A DNA stretch of 64,000 nucleotides from CALZBJ01 sp945619025 (GCA_945619025.1 CALZBJ010000006.1:1-64000), one strand, 5' to 3'; shown: positions 41,214 through 50,671, counted from the first letter of the stretch. Numbers and translations are program-made. Notes: a model not told the origin generated them from the sequence alone.

Positions 41214-42320
41214 TCAATTAAGATGCTCCGTTAAACGCGCCACAATCTCATGCTCATTTCGATATTTTGCTAAATCAAGGGCGGTATAGCCTTTGGCAAC
41301 GATCGATGGATCGGCCTGTTGACTTAAAAGGTATTCCACAATCTCCTTTAACCCCATCTCAGCGGCGCGGTGAAGCGCAGTAAATCCGTTATGATCGGTG
41401 GCATTAACACGCGCATCGTGCTCAATTAACACCTTCACAAGATCGAGTTCTCGAAGCTGTACAGCGTCCATCAGTGGCGTTGTTCCCGCAAGGCTCAACC
41501 CTTCTACATCAGCGCCCTTTTCAAGCAGCAGTTCCGCCATTTTTTGATCCTTCGCATAGAGCGACCAATGAAGGGGGCGAAAGCCATCTTGCGCTAAAAG
41601 CTCAATATCCATGCCCTGCTCTAACTGCGTTTCCACCTCGTCATATTCACCATTGGCGATCGAGATATGGAGCGCGGTGGTTGAGCGAAGTTCCGCATCC
41701 GTTTCATTGCGATATTCGTCATCAAAAACGCCCACAATGGCCTTATGACCAAAAAGAACAAACGCCCAAACCGCTGCCTCATTGGGCGTTGTTTCCAAGG
41801 ATTTTGGAAGAGGCACAGGGGTAATATCATTGAGCGCATGGCTTCGCATCAGATAATGGAAAATCGCTTCGGTATAGCGCTCCGTTTCAAGGCTCGCATC
41901 ATCCAAAAATACCCCTTCAATCCATTTAACATGGAGCGTATCGCCCTCTTGAGAGACCCGCGCACGCACCATCACTTCCCGCGTCCAACTGCGCACCATA
42001 TAGATAAACGCGCCATCATAAAAGATCGCCCATTTATGCTCCATCTGCGTCGGAATAAAGAGCGAACCGGGATAGAGTTTATCGGCCACTTTATAGCTCA
42101 GTGTACTCTCAATTTTTCGGTGATTGTCTGGCTGCTTGCCACTAAAGGATGAGCCATCTTCAATGCCGTACGAACGCGCATGAATCAACGCTTGCGGATC
42201 TTTTGACGAGCCGATCATCTGCAAGGTGATGGGGCGAAGATCGATTAACTGTACGCCAAAGGGATTTTTTTCAGCCACGATGGTGGGAAGATGGTCAACT
42301 TCAACCGCTTTTTGCGTCAT
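41214..42320 (-). CDS. Ankyrin-repeat protein
   Basis: A 368-aa protein. Residues ~225-365 hold four to five ankyrin repeats (T-A-L-H-I-S-I-A-N-G; R-P-L-H-W-S-L-Y-A-K-D; T-P-L-M-D-A-V-Q-L-R-E; T-A-L-H-R-A-A-E-M-G; T-A-L-D-L-A-K-Y), a protein-binding solenoid. The N-terminal ~200 residues are not recognised and have no signal peptide, so the protein is probably cytosolic. ATG follows AAAGGAGCGCGCT. Confidence 0.85.
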   Translation of the reverse strand: MTQKAVEVDHLPTIVAEKNPFGVQLIDLRPITLQMIGSSKDPQALIHARSYGIEDGSSFSGKQPDNHRKIESTLSYKVADKLYPGSLFIPTQMEHKWAIFYDGAFIYMVRSWTREVMVRARVSQEGDTLHVKWIEGVFLDDASLETERYTEAIFHYLMRSHALNDITPVPLPKSLETTPNEAAVWAFVLFGHKAIVGVFDDEYRNETDAELRSTTALHISIANGEYDEVETQLEQGMDIELLAQDGFRPLHWSLYAKDQKMAELLLEKGADVEGLSLAGTTPLMDAVQLRELDLVKVLIEHDARVNATDHNGFTALHRAAEMGLKEIVEYLLSQQADPSIVAKGYTALDLAKYRNEHEIVARLTEHLN

Positions 42321-42457
42321 AGCGCGCTCCTTTTAAGGTGAATATTTCAATCCAATAACAAGCCCTCTATCTTACCAAACCTTCTATCGTCATAGGGATA
42401 AGAGTGATAAAATACCCCCTTATTTTCCGCTCTTTTTGCCCCAATTTTTACGATTTA

Positions 42458-43207
42458 ATGCCTATGTTTGAGATTCTCTACCACGATGATGCGCTCGTTG
42501 CGATCACCAAACCCGCCGGTTATTTTGTGCACCGCTCCATGCTCGATCCCCACAATAAGCAGATCATTTTGCAAAAATTACGCCAGCAGATCGGCCAATA
42601 TCTCTACCCGGTTCATAGGCTCGATCGCCCCACTTCCGGCGTGCTTATTTTCGCGCTCAATGAGGCGTCCGTTCGGCACATTGCCCATCAATTTACCCAC
42701 AATACGCCGACTAAAATCTATCATGCGGTGGTGCGCGGCTTTGTCAGTCCCGAGATTAAGAAAATGGATGCCCCGCTCAAGCATGAGCTTGAAGACCCCG
42801 ATGCCAAGGAGCCGATGGTCTATCAGGAATCACTTACCTACTGTCGCGGCCTTGCTCAATGTGAACTTCCGCTCCCTGTCGGGCGATATGACGCCTCGCG
42901 CTACTCCCTTGTGGAATTACAACCGATCACCGGGCGCACCCATCAATTGCGCCGGCATCTCAATTATGCCGCCCACCCGATCGTTGGCGACTCAAAACAT
43001 GGAGATCTGCGCCACAATAAGTCGATTCAGACCCATTTTCACAACGAACGTTTAATGCTGCACGCCTCCTATTTAACCCTCAATCACCCTGAAACGAATC
43101 AGCTGCTCACGCTCCATTCCCCCTTTCCCGAAGAGTTTCGCACCTTACTAACGGCGATGAATCTTCCAAGTGATACGCCGCCTCTTATTCCGCTCCATAC
43201 TCCGTGA
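42458..43207 (+). CDS. truC: tRNA pseudouridine(65) synthase
   Basis: A 249-aa RluA-family enzyme that isomerises U65 of tRNA. Catalytic motif H-R-L-D-R-P-T-S-G is present near residue 54, with I-T-G-R-T-H-Q-L-R-R-H and D-S-K-H-G-D. The N-terminal M-F-E-I-L-Y-H-D-D and F-V-H-R-S-M-L-D strings align with E. coli TruC. The start was chosen at 42458 (the ATG at 42464 is equally good); the longer frame from 42404 adds residues without support. Confidence 0.92.
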   Translation: MPMFEILYHDDALVAITKPAGYFVHRSMLDPHNKQIILQKLRQQIGQYLYPVHRLDRPTSGVLIFALNEASVRHIAHQFTHNTPTKIYHAVVRGFVSPEIKKMDAPLKHELEDPDAKEPMVYQESLTYCRGLAQCELPLPVGRYDASRYSLVELQPITGRTHQLRRHLNYAAHPIVGDSKHGDLRHNKSIQTHFHNERLMLHASYLTLNHPETNQLLTLHSPFPEEFRTLLTAMNLPSDTPPLIPLHTP

Positions 43208-43275
43208 GAATCAGCGCCAATTTTCCGGCGGCTTTGCTATGATGAGGGCTTACGAATTAATCGAGGTGACTCATC

Positions 43276-44025
43276 ATGCTAAAACAGATTCCACCTGTAA
43301 CCCGGGCCCTACTTTTTATTAATATCGGCCTCTATGTAGTGACGCAGCTACTTAGCGCAAGCGATATTTCGCTCACGATTTTGCTCGGCAGTTACTACCC
43401 TGAATCGCTCAATTTTCATCTCTGGCAACCGCTCACCCATATGTTTATGCATGGTGGCACGGGGCATATCTTCTTTAATATGTTTGCGCTATTTATGTTT
43501 GGCTCATCGGTGGAAACCCATCTTGGGCAAAAACGTTTTCTGATCCTCTACTTTTTAGCGGGCATCGGCGCCTTTTTACTCTTTAACGCGCAGAGTTTTC
43601 TCCAAGTGGCGAGCTATAAAGCGGAACTCTTACAGCTTGACATCGATCCTGAGCTCATTCGCAAACGCATGCACTTTATCGATCTTAAAGAGACGCTTCT
43701 CAATCCGATGATCCCCAATTTAGAGGTTGCCCGCGACCTTGCCTATAGCTACATCACCCCGATGGTGGGCGCATCCGGAGCGATCTACGGCATTTTGGTA
43801 GCCTATGGATTGATGTTCCCAAACTCAAGCCTCATGCTGGTATTTCTTCCCTTTCCCATTAAGGCAAAATATTTTATCCCCGGCATTATGATCCTTGAGA
43901 TTGTTTTAGGTTTAATGAATTATTCATGGAATCCGGTGGCGCACTTTGCCCACATTGGTGGCGCAATTACCGGGCTTCTCATCATGCTCTACTGGCGTGC
44001 TCAAGCGAAAAAACGCCGGTATTAA
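43276..44025 (+). CDS. Rhomboid-family intramembrane serine protease
   Basis: A 249-aa protein with six to seven membrane spans. Catalytic serine S167 sits in G-A-S-G-A-I-Y-G and the paired histidine H226 in A-H-I-G-G. The H-x-x-x-H-x-x-x-N-M-F pattern (H-M-F-M-H-G-G-T-G-H-I-F-F-N-M) lies in the second span. An insertion of about 50 residues follows the third span. Substrates are unknown. The next gene starts 23 bp after its stop, so the two are probably co-transcribed. Confidence 0.93.
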   Translation: MLKQIPPVTRALLFINIGLYVVTQLLSASDISLTILLGSYYPESLNFHLWQPLTHMFMHGGTGHIFFNMFALFMFGSSVETHLGQKRFLILYFLAGIGAFLLFNAQSFLQVASYKAELLQLDIDPELIRKRMHFIDLKETLLNPMIPNLEVARDLAYSYITPMVGASGAIYGILVAYGLMFPNSSLMLVFLPFPIKAKYFIPGIMILEIVLGLMNYSWNPVAHFAHIGGAITGLLIMLYWRAQAKKRRY

Positions 44026-44048
44026 CGATTCTATATAAGGAGATTGAT

Positions 44049-44840
44049 TTGATTCAAACGCTAAAAAACGCACTGCTTACGCTTTTATTTCTCATCATTA
44101 GCCCACTCACCTTTGCCGGCGAAATGCTCTCAATTACCGATCAGGAATTGATGCAGGTGGCCGATAAGATCTTTATGAATGAAGCAAGTGGCAACCCTGA
44201 TAAACTCATTACGTGGAACCAAGGGGAAAACTTCCCATCGCTCGGGATCGGTCATTTTATCTGGTATAAAGCGGGCGAAGTGGAGCGCTTTGAGGAGACG
44301 TTTCCCGGACTTGTCACCTTTTTAGAACAAAAGGGAGCAAAACTTCCCTTTATTTTAGTGCGCCATAAAACCGCCCCGTGGCCGAATCGCGAGCATTTTC
44401 TCACCAATCAAAATAATGCCTCCGCCACAGCGCTCAAAGAGTTTTTATACCAAACCCGCGATCTGCAGATTCTCTATATCTTTAATCGTCTGCAAGCGGC
44501 GCTCCCGAAAATGGAAGCGGCCTCCCGATCCCCACAAAAAGTGCGCGATAATTTCTACGCCGTCGCCAATGCAAACAATGGGCTCTACGCGCTGATCGAT
44601 TATGTCAATTTTAAAGGGGAAGGCACCAATCCCAATGAGCGCTATAAAGGCCAAGGCTGGGGACTTTTACAAGTGTTAGAAGGGATGCCCCATCTTCCGC
44701 AAAATGCCTCCACCGCCTTAACGCATTTCCGTGAATCGAGTAAAGCGCGCCTCTCTGAGCGAGTGCAAAATGCCGATCCCGCTCGCAATGAAAGCCGCTG
44801 GCTTCAAGGCTGGCACAACCGCTGCGAGACCTATCGTTAG
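44049..44840 (+). CDS. Secreted protein of unknown function downstream of the rhomboid protease
   Basis: A 263-aa protein whose start is a TTG codon with an ideal ribosome site (AAGGAG, 7 bp upstream). From there a signal peptide (M-I-Q-T-L-K-N-A-L-L-T-L-L-F-L to T-F-A) emerges directly; a longer frame from 43926 would overlap the rhomboid gene and bury the signal. The mature part contains T-W-N-Q-G-E-N-F-P-S-L-G-I-G-H-F-I-W-Y, a string I associate with a conserved periplasmic family of unknown role. Co-transcription with the protease makes a functional link possible. Confidence 0.78.
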   Translation: MIQTLKNALLTLLFLIISPLTFAGEMLSITDQELMQVADKIFMNEASGNPDKLITWNQGENFPSLGIGHFIWYKAGEVERFEETFPGLVTFLEQKGAKLPFILVRHKTAPWPNREHFLTNQNNASATALKEFLYQTRDLQILYIFNRLQAALPKMEAASRSPQKVRDNFYAVANANNGLYALIDYVNFKGEGTNPNERYKGQGWGLLQVLEGMPHLPQNASTALTHFRESSKARLSERVQNADPARNESRWLQGWHNRCETYR

Positions 44841-44877
44841 ACCCTTTTAAACGGCGGTTCTCTTAATGAATCAGGCC

Positions 44878-44898
44878 TGTGGATAACTCTGTGAATAA
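44878..44898 (-). promoter_or_regulatory. Paired DnaA boxes
   Basis: TGTGGATAA (44878-44886) and TGTGAATAA (44890-44898) are two perfect TTATNCACA boxes on the minus strand, 12 bp apart, in the gap before mnmC. Confidence 0.6.
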
Positions 44899-44925
44899 TC
44901 CCTGTATAAGGCAGGGATTTTTTAT
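44896..44925 (+). terminator. Intrinsic terminator of the rhomboid-secreted protein unit
   Basis: ATCCCTG-TATAAGG-CAGGGAT hairpin followed by TTTTT. Confidence 0.8.
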
Positions 44926-45016
44926 GGATAACGCACCGACCTCCATCAATCAAGCGCTCCGCTAATGGCGTATAATTAGCCCATCACTGCATCAATTATT
45001 TAAATAAGGAGAGACC

Positions 45017-47146
45017 ATGACGACCTCAATGACACACGCTTCCATTTCCTGGAATGAGGCGGGAGAACCGATGTCTAAGCATTTTGAGGATCGTTATTTC
45101 TCCTCCGATGATGGGCTTTTAGAAGCGCGTTATGTCTTTTTAGCTCACAATAATCTAGCCAAACGTTTTTCAGAACTTGCCCCCTATGAAACGATCACCA
45201 TAGGTGAAACCGGCTTTGGCACCGGGCTCAATTTTTTAGCCTCTTGGGAGCTCTTTTGTAAAAACGCCCCTGCAACCGCCCATCTTCATTTTTTAAGCGC
45301 GGAACTCTACCCGCTCTCCCACGACGATATGCGCCAAGCGCTCTCTCGCTGGCCGGAGCTTACCCCGCAGATCGAAGCGTTTCTCAGCGCCTATCACGGC
45401 ATTCATGAAGGCTTTCAAACGCTCTCATTGATGGAGGGGCGCATCACACTCACCTTAATGATTGGCGATGTGAAACAGGTGATTCCCAAGATCAAAGGAG
45501 CCGTGGATGCATGGTTTTTAGATGGTTTTGCCCCATCGAAAAATCCTGAGATGTGGAGCGAGGAGCTCTTTACTCTACTGGCGCAAAAATCCCGAATTGG
45601 CGCGACTTTGGCGACCTTCACCTCCGCTGGGTTTGTACGGCGCGGCCTCATTCGCGCGGGGTTTGAGATGCAAAAAGATCAAGGGTTTGGCATTAAACGC
45701 GAGATGCTGTTTGGATTTTATGCGCCCGATGAGGCTTATCTTAATCGGCGCCTGACGCGTAAAGAGCGGACTGAAAACGCGCCGTGGTTTCGCCATAGCG
45801 ATTCTCTCATCAAAACGCGCAGCGCCATTGTGATCGGGGGCGGAGTTGCAGGCGCAACCAGTGCCTATCTCTTAGCGCAGCGGGGATTTAAGGTTACGCT
45901 GCTTGAAAAAAACCGTGAGATTGCGCGGGAAGGTTCGGGCAATCCTCAAGGCATTTTATATCTTAAACTCTCCGCCCATCGCACCGATCAGACGCGCTTT
46001 TTAATTGAAGGATTTGGCTATACGCTTCGGCTCTTAAAAACGCTGACCGCAGAAGGGAAACTCGTAGAAGGCACCGACTGGGCGCAAAGTGGCGTATTAC
46101 AGCTCTCCTATTCCACAAAAGAGGTGAAACGCAACCACAATCTCGATGAGGCCTTTAATGATGCGCTTTTATATGGCATTTCTAGCGACAAAGGGAGCGA
46201 GATTGCAAGCGTTGAGGTTCATCATGAAGGACTCTTTTTTCCCGAATCGGGCTGGGTTAAACCGCGCCGTTTTTGTGAAGCGCTGCTCGATCATCCCAAT
46301 ATCACCCTAGTTACCGATTGTGAGGTACTCTCCCTTTCCAAGACACCTTCCAAAGAGGCGTCCAAAGAAGCTTCCCAAAATACCTCTGGGGGAATATCAA
46401 AATCAAGTCTGCACCACTGGAAAGTGCTCACTCAAAACGCGCGCGGTGAAACCTCTTTTGAGGCGGAAACGGTGATTTTAGCCAATGCCACCGAGAGCAC
46501 AACGCTCTATCAAACGTCGGAATTACCGCTTAAAAATATTCGCGGACAGGTGACCTATTTGCCTGAAACGCCTGAGAGCCAAGTTCTTAAAAGCGTGATC
46601 TGCAGTGATGGTTATATCTCCCCGTCGGCCGATGGTATGCACTGCATTGGCGCCACCTTTAATTTTGAGCGAAGTGATCGCGCACTCTCAACTGCGGAAC
46701 ACGCGCAAAATCTCACCATGCTCAAAACCGCCTCAGAACCGCTCTATCATGCACTCAATGCGGATCATTACCCGCTTGAAACGCTCCAAGGGCGCACCGC
46801 CTTTCGCTCAACGAGCCCTGATTATCTGCCCATTGTCGGCCCGACCCCTCACTTTGAGCGCTTTATGATCGATTATGCGGTAATTGAGAAAGATGCCAAT
46901 AATGTCCCCAATACCCTCTGCACCTTTCACAAAGGGCTCTTTATCAATGCCGGCCACGGCTCGCGCGGGCTCATTACCGCCCCTCTTTCCGCACAACTCC
47001 TCCTTGAACATATTGAAAAAAATGCCTTTAGCGTTGAGCGAGATCTCGTTGAAGCGTGCCACCCTGCGCGCTTTTATATTCGCATGCTCCGCTTTCCGAA
47101 ACGGCACGAGACTCCTTCGAAAAATCATCAAGATAAAGAAATGTAA
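45017..47146 (+). CDS. mnmC: Bifunctional tRNA mnm5s2U biosynthesis enzyme
   Basis: A 709-aa fusion of an SAM methyltransferase (MnmD half, G-E-T-G-F-G-T-G-L-N-F near residue 58; D-G-F-A-P-S-K-N-P-E-M-W near 172) and an FAD-dependent oxidase (A-I-V-I-G-G-G-V-A-G-A-T near 273). It removes carboxymethyl from cmnm5U34 and methylates the product to mnm5U in tRNA anticodons. It is somewhat longer than E. coli MnmC (about 670 aa), with an extra serine/lysine-rich stretch near 445-465. ATG follows AAGGAGAGACC. Confidence 0.95.
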   Translation: MTTSMTHASISWNEAGEPMSKHFEDRYFSSDDGLLEARYVFLAHNNLAKRFSELAPYETITIGETGFGTGLNFLASWELFCKNAPATAHLHFLSAELYPLSHDDMRQALSRWPELTPQIEAFLSAYHGIHEGFQTLSLMEGRITLTLMIGDVKQVIPKIKGAVDAWFLDGFAPSKNPEMWSEELFTLLAQKSRIGATLATFTSAGFVRRGLIRAGFEMQKDQGFGIKREMLFGFYAPDEAYLNRRLTRKERTENAPWFRHSDSLIKTRSAIVIGGGVAGATSAYLLAQRGFKVTLLEKNREIAREGSGNPQGILYLKLSAHRTDQTRFLIEGFGYTLRLLKTLTAEGKLVEGTDWAQSGVLQLSYSTKEVKRNHNLDEAFNDALLYGISSDKGSEIASVEVHHEGLFFPESGWVKPRRFCEALLDHPNITLVTDCEVLSLSKTPSKEASKEASQNTSGGISKSSLHHWKVLTQNARGETSFEAETVILANATESTTLYQTSELPLKNIRGQVTYLPETPESQVLKSVICSDGYISPSADGMHCIGATFNFERSDRALSTAEHAQNLTMLKTASEPLYHALNADHYPLETLQGRTAFRSTSPDYLPIVGPTPHFERFMIDYAVIEKDANNVPNTLCTFHKGLFINAGHGSRGLITAPLSAQLLLEHIEKNAFSVERDLVEACHPARFYIRMLRFPKRHETPSKNHQDKEM

Positions 47147-47267
47147 AATATCTGGATTTTCCGTGCCAACTGGCATTTATTTACAAATATAGGTCTATAC
47201 TAAAATCATGAAAGAGCGGAATATAACCCTTAATCTATGATTCTTAATTTAATCAAAGGAGATATCA

Positions 47268-47660
47268 ATGAAACGTCTACTCATGATTTCAGCACTTGCC
47301 GTCGGTTTAGCGAGCCCCTTTGCGGTGGCTCAATTTAAAGACCCGTCAACGGTGATGATCAACAATACTCAAGGCGGCTTCCAAGGCCCTTCGGCGGTGG
47401 ATAATGTCACCATCTCGGACGCAAAAACCATGCGCGACGATAGCTACATTGCGCTTGAGGGGAAAATCACTAAGCACCTACGTAAAGATAAATACCTCTT
47501 TACCGATGGCACCGATGAAATTGTCGTTGAGATCGATAAAGATAAATGGCGCGGCGTCATTATCACCCCGAACGATACCGTTCGCTTAGAGGGGGAAATT
47601 GATGCCGGTCGTGGCGGAAAAGTGGAGATCGATGTCGATCGCATTCAACTAGCGAAATAA
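47268..47660 (+). CDS. YgiW/YdeI-family periplasmic BOF stress protein
   Basis: A 130-aa protein with a signal peptide ending A-V-A-Q and a bacterial OB-fold domain (V-A-L/I-x-G-K-I...Y-L-F-T-D-G-T-D-E-I-V-V-E-I-D...W-R-G...D-T-V-R-L-E-G-E-I-D). Members help survival under oxidative, cationic or metal stress. A strong ribosome site (AAAGGAGATATCA) precedes ATG. Single-gene unit. Confidence 0.88.
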   Translation: MKRLLMISALAVGLASPFAVAQFKDPSTVMINNTQGGFQGPSAVDNVTISDAKTMRDDSYIALEGKITKHLRKDKYLFTDGTDEIVVEIDKDKWRGVIITPNDTVRLEGEIDAGRGGKVEIDVDRIQLAK

Positions 47661-47749
47661 TCCGAGCGACTCCGTCACATAAAACATCAAAACACTTAAA
47701 ACGGTCTTTACTCCTTATGCGATCATGAAACATGATAAGTAAGACCACA

Positions 47750-47780
47750 AAAAAAGCGCCTCCGTGGCGCTTTTTATTTT
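47750..47780. terminator. Bidirectional terminator
   Basis: AAAAAGCGCC-TCCGT-GGCGCTTTTT, nearly symmetrical, between the converging BOF and siderophore-binding protein genes. Confidence 0.85.
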
Positions 47781-47804
47781 TCATCGAGTCAGTATGTAAT
47801 GAGA

Positions 47805-48635
47805 TTATAGGGCATCTAAAACTTCATCAAGCTGGCGCTCAATGCTTTGCAATCCCTGCCCTGAGAGATACCAAAGTTTTGGAGTTAGGTAGATCACTTT
47901 GCCCTCTTTAACCGCATTCACCGCGGCAAATTCGGCCTTATTAAAATGGTGCGGATCCATTGGCGTTTGCCCAATCGCGGCACTTCGATCCACAATAAAG
48001 ATCAGATCAGGATTTTTAAGCTCTAAGTATGCCGAGGTGGCCGATAATCCCTTCTCTTGGGTATCGGTATCGGCTTTTTTGACACCGGCCACATGATGGA
48101 TAAAGTTGGCGTAACCATTACTGTTTGAGGCCCAAAACTTACCATCATTATGGAGTATCACCACCGCACTTTTCCCAGAGGCACGAGCGGTCTCTTGAGC
48201 CGCGTTAATTTTCTCCTCTAAACGATTCCACGCTTCAAGCGCTTCCGGCTCTTTTTCCACCGCTTTCCCAACGGCTAAAATATTCTGTTTCGTTGAGGTT
48301 AAATACTCCCCCTCCACTGAGAAATTAATCACCGGCGCAATTTCCGATAATTCCTCTAAAAACGCACCTTGTCGTCCTGAAATCACAATAAAGTCGGGCG
48401 ATTTTTCCCGAATGAGCGCCATATCCGGCTCTTTCATCGTCCCGCTAGAGTCGTAGGAATCCGTATTAAATTTCGCTAAATATTCCGGGGTATTGCCCTT
48501 CGGGAGCGCTAATACACTCGCTTCCGCGCCGAGCGCTTCAATGGTATCGAGTGCACCAAAATCCATCACCACCCCTTTCGGGCCCGCCACCGCAACGCCG
48601 AAAGTGAGTGCTACCGCCATCCATAATTTCTTCAT
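47805..48635 (-). CDS. Iron-siderophore ABC transporter substrate-binding protein
   Basis: A 276-aa protein of the FatB/CeuE/YclQ class of class III binding proteins. It has an N-terminal signal peptide and the strings Y-D-S-S-G-T-M-K-E-P-D, S-P-D-F-I-V-I-S-G-R and S-G-K-S-A-V-V-I-L-H-N-D. The last cysteine-free signal suggests a soluble periplasmic rather than lipoprotein form. No permease or ATPase gene is adjacent, so it must work with components encoded elsewhere. ATG follows AAAGGATCGATC; a Fur box lies 56 bp upstream. Confidence 0.85.
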   Translation of the reverse strand: MKKLWMAVALTFGVAVAGPKGVVMDFGALDTIEALGAEASVLALPKGNTPEYLAKFNTDSYDSSGTMKEPDMALIREKSPDFIVISGRQGAFLEELSEIAPVINFSVEGEYLTSTKQNILAVGKAVEKEPEALEAWNRLEEKINAAQETARASGKSAVVILHNDGKFWASNSNGYANFIHHVAGVKKADTDTQEKGLSATSAYLELKNPDLIFIVDRSAAIGQTPMDPHHFNKAEFAAVNAVKEGKVIYLTPKLWYLSGQGLQSIERQLDEVLDAL

Positions 48636-48690
48636 GATCGATCCTTTATCTACTCTGATCTGCTGTTATCTATAATATCGACTATCAAAT

Positions 48691-48709
48691 GATAATGATT
48701 ATTATTAAC
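48691..48709 (-). promoter_or_regulatory. Fur box upstream of the siderophore-binding protein
   Basis: GATAATGATTATTATTAAC matches 16 of 19 bases of the Fur consensus, 56 bp before the start codon of the 48635 gene. Confidence 0.8.
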
Positions 48710-48811
48710 ATAAATTAGAAAAAAGTCTATGTTTTTATGGCACTCCTAAAAAAGCTTGCTATGATATCGATGGAAACGCTGATTTTTACACTACTTAACC
48801 GAGAGGCACGC

Positions 48812-49840
48812 ATGTCAGATATCACACAACCGGTTCGTATTTTGATCTCCACCTCCCACTCTGCCCACTTTAATCTTGCGGTGGAAGAGGTGATTTTCCG
48901 TAACATGGATCCCCGTCAAACGGTGCTATTTCTCTGGCGTAACGACAATGTGGTCGTCATTGGCCGCGGGCAAAATCCATGGAAAGAGTGCAATACGCGC
49001 CTGATGGAAGAGGATGATATTATGCTCGCGCGCCGTCACAGTGGCGGGGGTGCGGTGTTTCAAGATCTTGGCAATAGCTGTTTCACTTTTATGGCCGGTA
49101 AGCCGGGGTATGACCGAAAAATCTCAACAAAAATTGTGCTCGATGCGCTCAATTCTCTAGAGATTCCCGCCATCGATTTTGGACGCAATGACATTGTGAT
49201 TGAACAAGGCGATGAGGTGCGTAAAATTTCAGGATCGGCGTTTCGCGAGCGCCCTGATCGCGGATTTCATCATGGCACGCTGTTATTAGACGTTAATCTC
49301 GATTCTCTCGCAAAATATTTAAATCCCGACCCGAAAAAGCTCAAAGCAAAAGGCATTACCTCGGTGCGCTCTCGGGTGGAAAATTTAAAAAATCTCTACC
49401 CCAATCTCACTCACGAGGATCTCTTTGAGGCGCTCGTGCAAGCGTTTTGCAATCATTACGAGGTTGAAGTGACGCCGGAATATATCTCGCCCGATAATAC
49501 GCCGGATCTCCCCGGATTTGAGAAGCAATATGCGCTGCAACAAGCGTGGGATTGGAATTTTGGATCGGTGATGGAGTTTAGCCATCATCTCTCCGAACGT
49601 TTTACTTGGGGCGGAATTGATCTCCATCTCAACGTCAATCGCGGAGTGATTACAGAGGCGAAACTTTTTACCGATAGTTTAGTACTCGATCCGCTCGAGG
49701 TGCTTGAAAATGCCCTTCCGGGGAAACGCTATGAACCAAGCGAGATCGAAGCGATGTTTCCGCCCCTTCAAATTGCTGCGCCTGAATTTAAAGCGCCGCT
49801 CGAAGAGCTGAAAACTTGGCTCATCAATGCGATTAAATAA
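48812..49840 (+). CDS. lplA: Lipoate-protein ligase A
   Basis: A 342-aa enzyme that activates lipoate with ATP and attaches it to E2 and GcvH lipoyl domains. The family strings are present: N-L-A-V-E-E near residue 23, W-R-N-D-N-V-V-V-I-G-R near 41, R-R-H-S-G-G-G-A-V-F near 72, K-I-S-G-S-A-F near 133 and H-H-G-T-L-L near 148. Length fits E. coli LplA including its C-terminal domain. ATG at 48812 with GAGAGG upstream is preferred over 48737, which starts inside the divergent promoter. Confidence 0.93.
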   Translation: MSDITQPVRILISTSHSAHFNLAVEEVIFRNMDPRQTVLFLWRNDNVVVIGRGQNPWKECNTRLMEEDDIMLARRHSGGGAVFQDLGNSCFTFMAGKPGYDRKISTKIVLDALNSLEIPAIDFGRNDIVIEQGDEVRKISGSAFRERPDRGFHHGTLLLDVNLDSLAKYLNPDPKKLKAKGITSVRSRVENLKNLYPNLTHEDLFEALVQAFCNHYEVEVTPEYISPDNTPDLPGFEKQYALQQAWDWNFGSVMEFSHHLSERFTWGGIDLHLNVNRGVITEAKLFTDSLVLDPLEVLENALPGKRYEPSEIEAMFPPLQIAAPEFKAPLEELKTWLINAIK

Positions 49841-49855
49841 TCATTTTAAAGCCAT

Positions 49856-49897
49856 AAAAAAACCGCAGTAAGTTACTTCATTCCCTGCGGTTTTTAC
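49856..49897. terminator. Bidirectional terminator
   Basis: ACCGCAG and CTGCGGT arms with a preceding A run and a TTTTT tail, between converging lplA and the Kdo hydroxylase gene. Confidence 0.8.
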
Positions 49898-49915
49898 ATT
49901 TAGAAGCCTAATCGA

Positions 49916-50668
49916 TTAAAGTAGCGCTGCGCCGGTTAATCGCTCAAGTATTTTAAGCGGTGCCAGCTCTGGATTTTTAAGGCCGTTCACGTCAATTAAG
50001 TAGGTTTGTTCAAGCATATATTGCCCGCTCATCGCTGCATGCGGCACCTGATCGGCGTAACAGACCCACGTCGCGCCGGGGAAGAAATCCACATCCCACT
50101 GCACGCCATTTTTCTGATACTCAAGGTCCGCCTTCATCGCATCGTGCATCGCAAGCATCAGATGATCGTAATGCGTACGGCGGCTTTTCGTAATGTGCAA
50201 TTTATCTTGAATCCAGCTCGCCATCGGTGAGTACGGTTTTAATCCCGGAAGCACACGCTCAGCAAGCGTTTCAAAGGATTCCCCCACACGCCACGAACGC
50301 GGCACGCCGTGGGGATTAATATTGTTAAAAATCCGTAAAATACGATTGCCATGGATCGGACGCGAGGGAAAGGCATCCACATGAAGTCGCGTATCGTCTT
50401 TGCGCCAGGAATTTTTATCCTGCCATTTGGCAATCTCATGCACGCGAAGGCTATTTACCGGCTCAATAAGATGGCCTTTATAGTTCGGTAACAGCGTTTC
50501 CACCAAGGCTTTTGTGGACTGATAATACCGCTCAAGGAGCGCCTTAATTACCGGCTCATTCTCGGGATCGACCACGCCGCGAAGCTGATCTTTCTCCACA
50601 TTAAAGCTGATGTTTTTACGCTTCGGATCCACAAGTTCTGGCCCGAGTAACGCCGTTCTGTCCGTCAT
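49916..50668 (-). CDS. Kdo hydroxylase (KdoO-like Fe(II)/2-oxoglutarate dioxygenase)
   Basis: A 250-aa protein with the signature of the Kdo-hydroxylase family: R-L-H-V-D-A-F-P-S-R-P near residue 95 (HxD iron ligands), G-N-R-I-L-R-I-F-N-N-I-N-P and R-S-W-R-V-G-E-S-F-E. A late P-H-A-A-M-S-G-Q-Y supplies the distal His and Arg/Gln region. KdoO converts the inner-core lipopolysaccharide sugar Kdo to Ko. Two ATGs are adjacent; the second (50668) has better spacing from AAGGAG. A loose Fur-like sequence lies near 50767-50781. Confidence 0.82.
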   Translation of the reverse strand: MTDRTALLGPELVDPKRKNISFNVEKDQLRGVVDPENEPVIKALLERYYQSTKALVETLLPNYKGHLIEPVNSLRVHEIAKWQDKNSWRKDDTRLHVDAFPSRPIHGNRILRIFNNINPHGVPRSWRVGESFETLAERVLPGLKPYSPMASWIQDKLHITKSRRTHYDHLMLAMHDAMKADLEYQKNGVQWDVDFFPGATWVCYADQVPHAAMSGQYMLEQTYLIDVNGLKNPELAPLKILERLTGAALL

Positions 50669-50671
50669 CAT

